From Streptomyces tropicalis (lineage in GTDB: Bacteria; Actinomycetota; Actinomycetes; Streptomycetales; Streptomycetaceae): a stretch of DNA of 64,000 bases. Below are positions 25,723 to 34,732 of this stretch, in pieces. A program made the translations under genes and the position numbers. Location of the stretch: positions 496,001-560,000 of the forward strand of contig NZ_JARJBB010000001.1 of assembly GCF_029269835.1 (NCBI RefSeq), given 5' to 3'. Within the stretch, counting starts at the first letter, position 1, and the number at the start of each line of letters is the position of its first letter. Below the pieces are notes generated by a model. The model made no database searches. It was not told where the DNA came from and saw nothing but the letters and a program-made list of their open reading frames with translations.

Positions 25723-27873
25723 TCAGCCGGTGACCACTGTGTCGGTCTCGCCGGCCGCGGCCATGCGCTGGCCGGGCACCGCGTTGGCCAGCGGCGTCTC
25801 GGGCGCCACGCCGGCCGCGCGCGCGGCCTGGCCCACGTTGCGGGCCTCCGCCTTGCGCGCGAGGCCGTCCACCGCCGCGTTGAACTGGTCGATGGACGCG
25901 GGCTCGTCCGGGCCCAGCAGGTACTGCCGCAACTCGGTGCGCTCCGCGGCCAGCGGGTCGGCGGCCGCGTCGCGCACCGCGGCGAGCAGCTCGCCCAGCT
26001 GGGCCGCGTCGTTGGACAGGACGACCGCGGCGCGCACCGCGGTGTTGTGCCGCTTGAACTCCTCGGCACCCAGCCCGGCCGAGTCCGTGACCGCGTACGG
26101 CTTGCCGCTGGCGATGAAGTCGGAGACCACGCTGGAGATGTCCGAGACCATCGCGTCGGAGACGTTGAAGCAGTCGTACAGGCGGGGCCGGGCACCGGTG
26201 ACGACCCGGTGCTCCCAGCTCCCGAAGGAGCGCCAGTAGGCGTCGTTCCACTCGCCGCGCAGCCGGGCGGCCTCCTCGTGCCGGGCCACGTCGACCAGGC
26301 CGTCGCGGGTGGCCTCGGCCTCGTCGCCCCTGTCCCCCGCCGCGCCGGCCAGGGCGGCGAGCCGGGCCTCGACCCGGGCCAGCTCGGACCGGGCCGCGGT
26401 CCGGTCCGCCGCCGCACCGGCGGCGGTCGTGAACCGCGGGTCGGCGGCGCGCTCGGCGGCGGCCTTCACGACCAGGGCGGTGATCCGCTGGTGCACGGCC
26501 TTGGCCTGCGCGCTGCGGGTGCCGGTGAAGGGGTGCGGCTTGTACAGGACGCGCACGGGCGGGTCGGCCTGGATCAGCTTCCTCACGATGTTCTCACCCG
26601 CGAGGAGGATGGAGGTGTTGCCGGGGTTGTCGTCCCAGCCCTCCCAGGTGGGGGCGTACAGGACCGTCGGGATGCGGTCCTCGGGCACACCCGCCCAGGG
26701 CCGGATCGGCGCCAGCTGGGGCCGCCCGACCTCGACGATGTCGTCGTCGCGGACACCGACGTCGGCGATGGCGTAGCGGTCGCGGCCGGCCCGGCCCGCG
26801 GTCCACACCTCGTCGTAGACCTTGCTGAACGGGTTGACGCTGGCGAGCTTGTCGCTGTCGCCGTGGCCGATGAAGACGTGCTTGACGGTCGGCACCCGCA
26901 GCATGTGGATGTTCTTGCCGACGTTGGCCGCGTACAGCGCGACCCGCACCGAGGACAGGTCCATGTTCATCAGGTGCACCCCTCCGGGCACGCAGACGAC
27001 GGGGACCGTGGTGGCCGCGAGGTTGGCCAGGATGGCGCGCTCGCGCAGGATGATCAGCGGCCGGCTGTCCAGCTGCTCCATCGTCTCCAGCCACATGTTG
27101 ACCTGGTACGCGGAGTCCTTGGAGCCGGAGAAGTACAGCACCGTCTCCGGCCGGTACGAGGCCAGCCAGTCGTCGACTGCGGCGAGGACGACGTCGGCCC
27201 GCGGCGGGATCCTGCGGCCGCGGATGTACGGCAGCAGGACGAGGACGTAGAGGACACCCAGACCCAGGGTGACGGCGATCCCGAGGTAGGCGTACCGGGC
27301 CGCCGTCGTGGCACCCGCGGCGAGGACGCCGCCGACCGCCGGGAGGTCCAGGTGCAGCATCTTCTCCGCGGACCGCGCGAGCAGGCGGCGCGGCGGCGCG
27401 TCCGGGATACGGATGCGCGAGGCCAGGTCGACGTTGCGGGTGGCGACCGGCATCCGGCGGCGGTTGCGGATCAGGGTGACCAGGGCACCGTGCGGGGCCT
27501 GGAGCCCGTAGAAGGCGATGAAGCCGGCGGTGGCCCAGTAGAAGACCAGGTCGTCCGCGAGGTCGAGGCGGGCGAGCAGCAGGACGAGCAGCAGCTGCCG
27601 GACCAGGAAGCGGATGGACAGGCCGGCCCGGACCTTGCCGAGCCGGTTGATCAGATAGCTGCCCTTGCGGTGCAGAAAGTGGTCCGCCAGGTACGTCACG
27701 GCGGCCGCTGCCGCGAAGGCGTACACGCTCGGGACGAGCGCGGCCAGCATGAGGCAGGGGTAGCCCAGCATCATGAGGGCCGCCGCGGCCAGTTCGGCCG
27801 CACTGCCCACCCGGGCGACGCGTATAGCGGTGGATATCACGGGGAACCTGCTCTGGGGAGGGGTGCCGGTCAT
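25723..27873 (-). CDS. CDP-glycerol:glycerophosphate glycerophosphotransferase-like protein (TagF/TagB family)
   Basis: 716-residue protein. The N-terminal ~230 residues hold several transmembrane helices (LAAAALMMLGYPCLMLAAL, LVRQLLLVLLLARL, YAYLGIAVTLGLGVLYVLVL). The C-terminal part is a GT-B-like teichoic-acid polymerase domain: VKHVFIGHGDSDKL, PTVLYAPTWEGWDD, VLYKPHPFTG, CFNVSDAMVSDISSVVSDFI and the following SGKPYAV correspond to the family's HGDSDK, YAPTWE, KPHP and DYSS blocks. Such enzymes transfer polyol-phosphate from CDP-glycerol or CDP-ribitol onto teichoic acid chains. It is downstream of the CDP-polyol synthesis gene on the same strand. The acceptor and polyol are inferred from context only. 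Confidence 0.9.
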   Translation of the reverse strand: MTGTPPQSRFPVISTAIRVARVGSAAELAAAALMMLGYPCLMLAALVPSVYAFAAAAAVTYLADHFLHRKGSYLINRLGKVRAGLSIRFLVRQLLLVLLLARLDLADDLVFYWATAGFIAFYGLQAPHGALVTLIRNRRRMPVATRNVDLASRIRIPDAPPRRLLARSAEKMLHLDLPAVGGVLAAGATTAARYAYLGIAVTLGLGVLYVLVLLPYIRGRRIPPRADVVLAAVDDWLASYRPETVLYFSGSKDSAYQVNMWLETMEQLDSRPLIILRERAILANLAATTVPVVCVPGGVHLMNMDLSSVRVALYAANVGKNIHMLRVPTVKHVFIGHGDSDKLASVNPFSKVYDEVWTAGRAGRDRYAIADVGVRDDDIVEVGRPQLAPIRPWAGVPEDRIPTVLYAPTWEGWDDNPGNTSILLAGENIVRKLIQADPPVRVLYKPHPFTGTRSAQAKAVHQRITALVVKAAAERAADPRFTTAAGAAADRTAARSELARVEARLAALAGAAGDRGDEAEATRDGLVDVARHEEAARLRGEWNDAYWRSFGSWEHRVVTGARPRLYDCFNVSDAMVSDISSVVSDFIASGKPYAVTDSAGLGAEEFKRHNTAVRAAVVLSNDAAQLGELLAAVRDAAADPLAAERTELRQYLLGPDEPASIDQFNAAVDGLARKAEARNVGQAARAAGVAPETPLANAVPGQRMAAAGETDTVVTG

Positions 27874-27982
27874 GTGACTGCATGGTCCCGAACGGCCGGA
27901 CGAGGACGGCGATTCCGAGGGGGCCGACCTGGGACCTTGTGAAACTTCGAGGGTGTTTCGGGGCGGCGGGGGAGCTTACGGA

Positions 27983-28054
27983 TTCAGGCCCCTGTGAACA
28001 CCCGGCATACGGGGAACCACAGAGGCCTGAAGGGCAGTTGTCTGTTTAACAGAC
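27983..28054 (-). terminator. Compound hairpins between the wall-polymer genes
   Basis: Two structures follow the cytidylyltransferase stop on the minus strand: the palindrome GTCTGTTTAACAGAC (28040-28054) and a longer hairpin with arms TTCAGGCC/GGCCTGAA plus inner CTGTG/CACAG (27983-28031). They probably end the upstream transcript; the AT-containing palindrome could instead be an operator for the next gene. Confidence 0.5.
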
Positions 28055-28078
28055 GATTATGCCACGGTGTCCCGCCGG

Positions 28079-29578
28079 TCAGGCCACGCCGTCCTGGCGG
28101 TCCAGGACTCCGGCCAGCGCCTGCTCGAACCCGGAGGCCTGGGAGGCGCCCGCCGTCGGGTCCTGCTGGCGCACGTCGATGACGTGGCCGGTCAGCTCCG
28201 ACAGCAGCACGTCGAGCGAGGTGCGGGCCACGGCCTCGGAGGACAGCAGGGAGCCCGCGGGCTCCTGACCGAAGGCCTTGGTGCGCATCGGGGTGGCGGT
28301 GCGCTCCGGGTTGATGCAGTTGACGCGGATGCCGTCGCCGGCCCACTCGTCCGACAGTGCCTGGGTGAGGTTCACCATGGCCGCCTTGGTGGAGGAGTAG
28401 AGGCTGTACTCGGCGCGGCCGCGGGTGTAGCTGCTGGACGTGTACAGCAGCAGCTGGCCCTTGCTCTCCGCGAGGTACTTGTACGAGGAGCGGGCGATCT
28501 GCACCGGGGCCAGGTAGTTGACCTTCAGCGCCTCCTCGATGGTGGCGTTGTCGGTCTCGGCGAGCTTGCCGATGCGCAGCACGCCCGCCGTGTTGACCAC
28601 GTAGTCGATCCGGCCGGTCTCCGCGTAGGCCTTGGACAGCGCGTCGTCGACCTCCTCCGGGTTCTCCACGTGGGTGCCGGTGGTGGAGCGGCCCAGCGCG
28701 TAGACCTTCGCGCCGTAGGACTCGGCCAGTTCGCCGATGTCCTTGCCGATGCCGTAGGAGCCGCCGAAGATGACGACCGTCCGGCCGGTGAGGAGCTCGC
28801 GGTAGGCCTCCTCGCCGTTCTGCTCGGGCGCGGCGGTGGAGGCGAGCTGGAAGAGCTTGTCGGCGATGAAGACGTCGACCGGCTGCGTCACCTTCATGTT
28901 GTACTCGTCGCCCGCCACCACGTGGATCGGCACGTCCGGCAGGTACTTGAGGACCACCGAGCAGTCGTCCGTGGCCTGGAAGTTGGGGTCGCCGGCCGCC
29001 ACCTCGTAGGCGCGGCGGACGGTGGACAGCTTGAAGGCCTGCGGGGTCTGGCCGCGGCGCAGCCGGGAGCGGTCCGGGATCTCGGTGATGAACTCGCCGT
29101 CCTCGCCGTGGGTGCGGGTGACGATGATGGTGTCCGCGGACGGGATGGCGACGTCGACGGCCTGGTAGCGGTCGAGCGCGGCCACGCAGTCGTCGATGAC
29201 CCGGCGGGAGAGCAGCGGGCGCACGGCGTCGTGGAAGAGGACGTTGCGGTCCTCGCCCTCGGCCAGGCCCTCGCCGAGGGCGGAGATGGCGCGCTCGGTG
29301 GTCTCGTTCCGCGTCGAGCCGCCCTCGATGACCCGGGTGACCTTCCGGAAACCGGCCTTGGCGACGATCTTCTCGACGTCCGGCACGTAGCCCGGGGCCA
29401 TCAGCACGATGATGTCGTCGATGGAGTCGGTGTTCTCGAAGGTGGTCAGGGTGTGCTCGATGACTGCCTTGCCGGCGATCTTCAGCAACTGCTTGGGGAT
29501 CGACAGACCCACGCGCTGACCGGTACCACCGGCCAGGATCACGGCGGTGGTACGGGGCTTGGCTATGTGCTGGGACAC
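28079..29578 (-). CDS. Bifunctional CDP-polyol cytidylyltransferase / SDR reductase (TarI-TarJ-like fusion)
   Basis: 499-residue fusion. Residues ~8-235 are an IspD/TarI-type cytidylyltransferase (VILAGGTGQRVGLSIPKQLL, HDAVRPLL, QTPQAF, DDCSVVLKYL). Residues ~255-490 are a short-chain dehydrogenase with GGSYGIGKDIGEL as the nucleotide loop and SSSYTRG...YSLYSSTK as the catalytic Ser-Tyr-Lys. In bacteria with this fusion the reductase makes ribitol 5-phosphate from ribulose 5-phosphate and the other half activates it to CDP-ribitol for teichoic acid or capsule. The GTG at 29578 (MSQHIAKPR) was preferred. Upstream is a 540-bp gene-free region that must hold its promoter. Confidence 0.9.
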   Translation of the reverse strand: MSQHIAKPRTTAVILAGGTGQRVGLSIPKQLLKIAGKAVIEHTLTTFENTDSIDDIIVLMAPGYVPDVEKIVAKAGFRKVTRVIEGGSTRNETTERAISALGEGLAEGEDRNVLFHDAVRPLLSRRVIDDCVAALDRYQAVDVAIPSADTIIVTRTHGEDGEFITEIPDRSRLRRGQTPQAFKLSTVRRAYEVAAGDPNFQATDDCSVVLKYLPDVPIHVVAGDEYNMKVTQPVDVFIADKLFQLASTAAPEQNGEEAYRELLTGRTVVIFGGSYGIGKDIGELAESYGAKVYALGRSTTGTHVENPEEVDDALSKAYAETGRIDYVVNTAGVLRIGKLAETDNATIEEALKVNYLAPVQIARSSYKYLAESKGQLLLYTSSSYTRGRAEYSLYSSTKAAMVNLTQALSDEWAGDGIRVNCINPERTATPMRTKAFGQEPAGSLLSSEAVARTSLDVLLSELTGHVIDVRQQDPTAGASQASGFEQALAGVLDRQDGVA

Positions 29579-30117
29579 AGGTGACCTACCTCGGGGCAAC
29601 GGGGAACTTCGAAATGCTCCCACTTATGGTTAGCGCAGTGCAAGACGAGCGCCCCTCGACGCATATCTGCGCGCAACCTGTCATTCACCTTGCACGGCTA
29701 GTGGCCGCGGCACCTCGGTACCGTCTGTGGAATTGCTGTGAGTTACTCCACAGACGCCCTCCACTGCCCTGCGTAACGCCCTCTCCCGCATTGCGTGACG
29801 ATCCGCCGGAGCGGGCTCCGCGCCGCCCGGAGCAGCCGATCATCAGACCTGGCCCGGCCTCTGGGGGTCGGCCCGCGGGTGCGGAGGGGGGCCTTCACGC
29901 GCCCGGGCGACGGACTGCACGCGTTCTCCATATGCGGCACCGCGGGGTTGCGAGGGGCCCCGGAAATCCCTGTCAACGAGCCGCCCATTGTCCCGGAATT
30001 CGACATCAAGATTCCGCAGCATTTCGGTCTCGGGGCAGGTAAGAGAACGTTATACGCGCGACCCGCGGAGACGGTTGATTACGGGGCGGAACGGACAGTT
30101 CCGGGCGGTTCCGCGGA
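29579..30117. other. 540-bp region without a gene
   Basis: Between the PhoD gene end and the CDP-polyol gene start no ORF on either strand has Streptomyces coding bias or a recognisable product. Local AT-rich patches near 29620-29670 and 30000-30060 could hold promoters for the wall-polymer gene, but no hexamer pair was convincing. Confidence 0.5.
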
Positions 30118-31689
30118 TCACTCCGGCACGGCCGCCGCGCGCACCAGCTCGACGCCCGGCCGGCCCGCCTCGACCCGAAGCGTCGCCGCCGTGCCCGCGG
30201 CCGCCGAGGGCCGCAGCACCGTGTCCACGACGCGCACCCGGGCGTCGATGCCGTCCCGGCCGATGTCGAGGAGGTGGTAGCCGCGGTGCGCGTCGACCAG
30301 CTTCCAGTGCGGGTTGTCCGCCCGGCGCGGCTCCCACAGGGCGTGGAAGGCGGCCTGGTCCTCGTCGCCGTTGCTGGACACGGAGGTGCCGGTGAACTCG
30401 GCCCCGACGACGGCCGACCCGGGGTCGGTGAAGTCCTCCCGGAGATCGCTGACCATCGTCAGGTGCCGGTCGCCGCTGAGCACGACCGGGTTGCGGACCG
30501 AGCGGAACTGCCGGAGCAGGGCGGTGCGTTCGGCCCGGTAGCCGTCCCAGGCGTCGTAGTACCAGCGCGTGCCCGGGCCCGCGCGCAGGTCGGCCTCGGC
30601 CATCATGACCTGCGAGGCGACCAGGTTCCAGCGGGCGGGCGAGTCGCGCAGCCCGTCCCGCAGCCAGCGCCGCTGCGCGCCGCCCAGCATGGACAGGGAC
30701 GGCGACCGGGCGCCCTGCGGCGTCCTCGCGCGGCCGCTGCGGTACTGCCGGGTGTCCAGCACGTGCAGCCGTGCCAGGCGGCCGAAGTCCAGGCGGCGGT
30801 GCATCCGGAGGTGCGGCCCGGACGGCGCGGCCGCGGCCCGCAGCGGCATGTGCTCGTAGTACGCCCGGAAGGCCGCGGTGAGCCGGGCGGTGAACGCGGC
30901 GTGCGACTGGCGTCCGGGATCCTGCGGGAGCCGGCCGGCGAAGTCGTTGTCGACCTCGTGGTCGTCGAAGGCGACCACCCAGGGGGCCCGCGCGTGCATC
31001 GCCGCCAGGTCCGGGTCGGTGCGGTACTGCGCGTACCGGTTGCGGTACTGCTCCAGGGTGTGCGGCTCCCCCCGCCCCGCGTGCCGGCGCACGGCCGTGG
31101 CGGAGGGGGCGGACTCGTAGATGTAGTCGCCGACGAACAGCACGACGTCCGGGTCCTGCCGCAGTATGTCGGCGTACGGGGTGAAGTAGCCGTGCTGCCA
31201 GTTCTGGCAGGACGCCAGGGCCAGGCGCAGACCGCCGGGGCTGCTGCGCGGGCCGGGCGCGGTGCGGGTGCGGCCGGTGGGCGAGAGGCGGCCGCCGGCG
31301 CGGAAGCGGTACCAGTACGGGCGGTCCGGACGCAGTCCGTGCACCTCCACGTGGACGCTGTGTGCGCACCCGGGCCGGGCCGCGGCCACGCCCCTCCGGA
31401 CCACCTGCGCGAACCGCTCGTCGCCGGCCACCTCCCACTCCACCGGCAGCGCGCGGTCGGGCATGCCGCCGCCGTGCAGCGGTTCGGGGGCGAGCCGGGT
31501 CCACAGCACCACGCCGTCCGGCAGCGGGTCGCCGGAGGCGATGCCGAGCCCGAACACGCCCTCCGGCAGGCGGGGTCCGGCCGCGCGGGCGGCGGCCTGC
31601 CGCCACAGCGGGGCGGCGGCCGCGGCGCCGACGACGGCGGCACCGCCGGCCAGCAGACGGCGGCGGTCGGACGGCCATGTTCCGGTCAT
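30118..31689 (-). CDS. phoD: PhoD-like alkaline phosphatase/phosphodiesterase, Tat-exported
   Basis: 523 residues. The N-terminus SDRRRLLAGGAAVVGAAAAA is a Tat signal (RRRLL followed by a hydrophobic stretch). A PhoD_N fibronectin-like domain (GIASGDPLPDGVVLWTRLAP) precedes the metallophosphatase core with SCQNWQHGYFTPY, VLFVGDYIYE, FDDHEVDNDFAG and LSGDRHLTM as metal-binding blocks. PhoD enzymes are Ca/Fe-dependent phosphodiesterases that release phosphate from phosphodiesters including teichoic acids. The ATG at 31689 has GGGGAG 8 nt upstream. It lies next to wall-polymer genes, which may be relevant to turnover. No clear PHO box was identified. Confidence 0.92.
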   Translation of the reverse strand: MTGTWPSDRRRLLAGGAAVVGAAAAAPLWRQAAARAAGPRLPEGVFGLGIASGDPLPDGVVLWTRLAPEPLHGGGMPDRALPVEWEVAGDERFAQVVRRGVAAARPGCAHSVHVEVHGLRPDRPYWYRFRAGGRLSPTGRTRTAPGPRSSPGGLRLALASCQNWQHGYFTPYADILRQDPDVVLFVGDYIYESAPSATAVRRHAGRGEPHTLEQYRNRYAQYRTDPDLAAMHARAPWVVAFDDHEVDNDFAGRLPQDPGRQSHAAFTARLTAAFRAYYEHMPLRAAAAPSGPHLRMHRRLDFGRLARLHVLDTRQYRSGRARTPQGARSPSLSMLGGAQRRWLRDGLRDSPARWNLVASQVMMAEADLRAGPGTRWYYDAWDGYRAERTALLRQFRSVRNPVVLSGDRHLTMVSDLREDFTDPGSAVVGAEFTGTSVSSNGDEDQAAFHALWEPRRADNPHWKLVDAHRGYHLLDIGRDGIDARVRVVDTVLRPSAAAGTAATLRVEAGRPGVELVRAAAVPE

Positions 31690-31943
31690 CGTCGAACTCC
31701 CCTGCCTGCGGGCCCGGCCGGACGCCGGCCGGCCCTCGCGCGCCGCCCGGAGGCCGACACGGCCCGACGGACCGCGGGGCGGCACGGGACCGTGACACGG
31801 ACGTCCCGAAGCCGTGATCGTGCCACGCCGGGCCCACCGCGCCACCGGACGACACTCACTGACCAGGTGTTCGACCCTGCCGCCCCACCCCGCCACCGGC
31901 CGGGCAGGCGAACACCGTGGCGACCCTCGACAGCCGTCGCGAC

Positions 31944-32080
31944 GCGGCGGTCCGTACGACGACGGTCGGCGATGCTGCGGGCCGTACGGCAATGCGGCGG
32001 GCCGTACGACGACGGTCGGCAATGCGGCGGACCGTGGGACGACGGTCGGCAATGCGCGGACTTTACGACGACGGTCGGCG
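31944..32080. repeat. 30-bp tandem repeats in the obgE-phoD intergenic region
   Basis: About five copies, one shortened, of a 30-bp unit that includes GTACGACGACGGTCGGCAAT. Read on the plus strand the unit encodes a repeated decapeptide CGGPYDDGRQ, but no start, stop or ribosome binding site makes this a credible gene. The whole 31690-32310 interval has no gene I can support. Confidence 0.7.
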
Positions 32081-32310
32081 GCGCGGAGGACGGACTACGC
32101 CGCCCCGGGCGACCGCGCGCCGCGCGACCGGAACACGGGCGACACCGCATCGTTCACGACGCGACCGGACCACGCCGCTCCCCCGGCGGGCCGGGGCCGG
32201 CACCGACGCGTGTCGGGACGGCCGCAAGGGCCCGGACCGGGTTCGGCGCCGTCCGGCGCCCCGCCGCCGGCAGCACGCCGGTCGGCCGGGCACCCGGCGG
32301 TGCGGAGCCG

Positions 32311-33747
32311 TCAGAACGGTTCGAAGTCGTCGTACTCCCGCTCCGCCTCGTCCCGCTCCGCCTGGCGGTCGCGGCGGCGCTGCGCGGCCGGACGGGGAGC
32401 CTCGAAACGGTGGTCCTCGCCGCGCCGGCCGAGCATCTCCGCACCGGCCATGGCGGACGGCTCCCAGTCGAAGACGACCGCGTTGTCCTCGGGACCGATG
32501 GCGACGCCGTCGCCGCCGCGGGCGCCGGACTTCATCAACTGCTCCTCGACACCGAGGCGGTTGAGGCGGTCGGCGAGGTAGCCGACGGCCTCGTCGTTGT
32601 TGAAGTCGGTCTGCCGCACCCAGCGCTCGGGCTTCTCGCCCCGGACCCGGAACAGCCCGTCCTCCTCACGGGTGACGGTGAAGCCGGCGTCGTCGACGGC
32701 CTTCGGCCGGATGACGATACGGGTGGCCTCCTCCTTCGGCCGGGCCGCGCGGGCCCGCCCGACGAGGTCGGCCAGCGCGAAGGACAGCTCCTTCAGCCCC
32801 AGGTGCGCGACCGCCGACACCTCGAACACGCGGTAGCCGCGCGACTCCAGGTCGGGCCGCACCATCTCGGCGAGGTCCTTGCCGTCCGGCACGTCGATCT
32901 TGTTGAGGACGACGATGCGGGGGCGGTTGTCGAGGCCGCCGTACTGGCGCAGCTCCTCCTCGATGATGTCGAGGTCGGAGAGCGGGTCGCGGTCGGACTC
33001 CAGGGTCGCCGTGTCCAGCACGTGCACCAGCACGCTGCACCGCTCCACGTGGCGCAGGAACTCCAGGCCCAGCCCGCGGCCCTGGCTCGCCCCGGGGATC
33101 AGGCCCGGCACGTCGGCGATGGTGTACACGGTCGAACCGGCCGTCACCACGCCCAGGTTGGGCACGAGGGTGGTGAACGGGTAGTCCGCGATCTTCGGCT
33201 TGGCCGCGCTCAGCACCGAGATCAGCGACGACTTGCCGGCGCTGGGGTAGCCGACCAGCGCGACGTCGGCGACGGTCTTCAGCTCCAGCACGATGTCCTG
33301 GAGGTCCCCCGGCTCGCCGAGCAGGGCGAAACCGGGCGCCTTGCGCCGCGCCGAGGCGAGTGCCGCGTTGCCGAGGCCGCCCCGGCCGCCCTGCGCGGCG
33401 ACGAACGAGGTGCCGTGGCCCACCAGGTCGGCGAGCACGTTGCCCGCCTTGTCCAGGACGACGGTGCCGTCCGGGACGACCAGGACGAGGTCCTCGCCGT
33501 CCTTGCCGGAGCGGTTGCCGCCCTCGCCGGGCTTGCCGTTGGTGGCCTTGCGGTGCGGGGAGTGGTGGTATTCGAGCAGCGTGGTCACCGACTGGTCGAC
33601 GGTGAGGATCACGTCGCCGCCGCGGCCGCCGTTGCCGCCGTCCGGGCCGCCGAGCGGCTTGAACTTCTCACGGTGGACGGAGGCACAGCCGTGGCCTCCG
33701 CTACCCGCGGCGACGTGCAGCTCGACGCGGTCCACGAAGGTGGTCAT
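32311..33747 (-). CDS. obgE: Obg family GTPase
   Basis: 478-residue ribosome-associated GTPase needed for 50S assembly; in Streptomyces Obg also affects onset of aerial growth and sporulation. The Obg fold is Gly-rich ([20 protein letters not shown]). The G domain shows [11 protein letters not shown] (G1), [12 protein letters not shown] (G2), DVPGLI (G3), NKID (G4) and SAVAH (G5). The C-terminal OCT domain ([16 protein letters not shown]) and an acidic/basic tail ending DDFEPF follow. It ends the rplU-rpmA-obgE unit, separated from rpmA by a hairpin that may reduce read-through. Confidence 0.97.
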   Translation of the reverse strand: MTTFVDRVELHVAAGSGGHGCASVHREKFKPLGGPDGGNGGRGGDVILTVDQSVTTLLEYHHSPHRKATNGKPGEGGNRSGKDGEDLVLVVPDGTVVLDKAGNVLADLVGHGTSFVAAQGGRGGLGNAALASARRKAPGFALLGEPGDLQDIVLELKTVADVALVGYPSAGKSSLISVLSAAKPKIADYPFTTLVPNLGVVTAGSTVYTIADVPGLIPGASQGRGLGLEFLRHVERCSVLVHVLDTATLESDRDPLSDLDIIEEELRQYGGLDNRPRIVVLNKIDVPDGKDLAEMVRPDLESRGYRVFEVSAVAHLGLKELSFALADLVGRARAARPKEEATRIVIRPKAVDDAGFTVTREEDGLFRVRGEKPERWVRQTDFNNDEAVGYLADRLNRLGVEEQLMKSGARGGDGVAIGPEDNAVVFDWEPSAMAGAEMLGRRGEDHRFEAPRPAAQRRRDRQAERDEAEREYDDFEPF

Positions 33748-33819
33748 GGTGAGTGCCTCCTGGGGATCCCCGGCGGGCGCCGGGGGCGTACGGATTACTA
33801 CGAGGGGTCAACACGCGAA

Positions 33820-33859
33820 AGGCGGACCCGCCTTCCCACCCGGGAAGTGAGGTCCGCCT
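33820..33859 (-). terminator. Hairpin between rpmA and obgE
   Basis: AGGCGGAC and GTCCGCCT arms with additional internal pairing, followed by TTTCG on the minus strand. It lies between rpmA and obgE, so it is either a partial terminator giving more ribosomal protein than Obg, or marks a separate obgE promoter. Confidence 0.65.
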
Positions 33860-33896
33860 CGCGAAATGTTCGGTCCGAGACCTGGAATCAGGCTGC

Positions 33897-34151
33897 TCAG
33901 GCGACCGGAACGATGTTCACGACCTTGCGGCCACGGTGGCTGCCGAACTCCACCGCACCGGCCTGCAGCGCGAACAGCGTGTCGTCGCCGCCGCGGCCGA
34001 CGCCCGCGCCCGGGTGGAAGTGGGTGCCGCGCTGGCGGACCAGGATCTCACCCGCGTTGACGACCTGGCCGCCGAAGCGCTTCACGCCGAGCCGCTGGGC
34101 ATTGGAGTCGCGACCGTTCCGGGTGGACGATGCGCCCTTCTTGTGTGCCAT
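33897..34151 (-). CDS. rpmA: 50S ribosomal protein L27
   Basis: 84 residues, normal size. The N-terminus [20 protein letters not shown] is the conserved basic tail that reaches the peptidyl transferase centre; [20 protein letters not shown] is the signature block. No N-terminal cleavage extension of the Firmicutes type. Encoded 14 nt after rplU. Confidence 0.98.
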   Translation of the reverse strand: MAHKKGASSTRNGRDSNAQRLGVKRFGGQVVNAGEILVRQRGTHFHPGAGVGRGGDDTLFALQAGAVEFGSHRGRKVVNIVPVA

Positions 34152-34165
34152 CTGTTCTCAGTCCC

Positions 34166-34486
34166 TTACTTCGCAGCCGCGGGGATCTCAGTGACCTTGA
34201 TCGCCGTGTACTGCTGGCGGTGGCCCTGACGACGGCGGTAGCCGGTCTTGTTCTTGTAGCGCAGAATGTCGATCTTCTGGCCCTTGTGGTGGTCCACGAC
34301 CTCGGCCTGGACCTTGATGCCGGCCAGCACCCACGGGTCGCTGGTCACGGAGTCGCCGTCGACGACGAGCAGGGTCGAGAGCTCGACCGTGTCGCCCACC
34401 TGGGCAGTGGAAATCTTGTCAACCTCGACGATGTCGCCGACAGCAACCTTGTGCTGGCGACCACCGCTGCGCACGATGGCGTACAC
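34166..34486 (-). CDS. rplU: 50S ribosomal protein L21
   Basis: 106 residues from a GTG at 34486 ([18 protein letters not shown]), the standard L21 N-terminus; the longer ORF reaching 34543 adds non-conserved residues. The C-terminal signature [16 protein letters not shown] is present. First gene of rplU-rpmA, upstream of obgE. Confidence 0.97.
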   Translation of the reverse strand: MYAIVRSGGRQHKVAVGDIVEVDKISTAQVGDTVELSTLLVVDGDSVTSDPWVLAGIKVQAEVVDHHKGQKIDILRYKNKTGYRRRQGHRQQYTAIKVTEIPAAAK

Positions 34487-34606
34487 GCGGATCTCACTCT
34501 CTCGCTCGGGAAACGGCACCCCCGCAGGCCAGCCGCCCGGCACCGCGGACAGCCTCTCCCGGCCAACCGTGTGCCCGGGAGGAGAAAAAGGTTTACGGGG
34601 ATAAGG

Positions 34607-34634
34607 CGTGTACAGGGGACACGCCGACGGTCAA
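34607..34634 (-). promoter_or_regulatory. Candidate rplU-rpmA promoter
   Basis: TTGACC (34629-34634), 16-nt spacer, TACACG (34607-34612) on the minus strand, about 120 nt before rplU. The leader contains the stem GGCGTGT/ACACGCC overlapping the promoter. Moderate match. Confidence 0.45.
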
Positions 34635-34732
34635 GGTTACGGGGCCGCGGCCGAAGGGGTCAAACCGGGCCGGGCCCCGCCGGTGTGCGCCCGGTCACCC
34701 GGACCGCGCGCACACCGTGCGGGCGACGTACG

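Noticed and set aside
30274..34194. A 1306-codon plus-strand ORF across phoD and obgE
   Set aside because: Antisense to two clear genes; only the repeat region inside it was worth noting.
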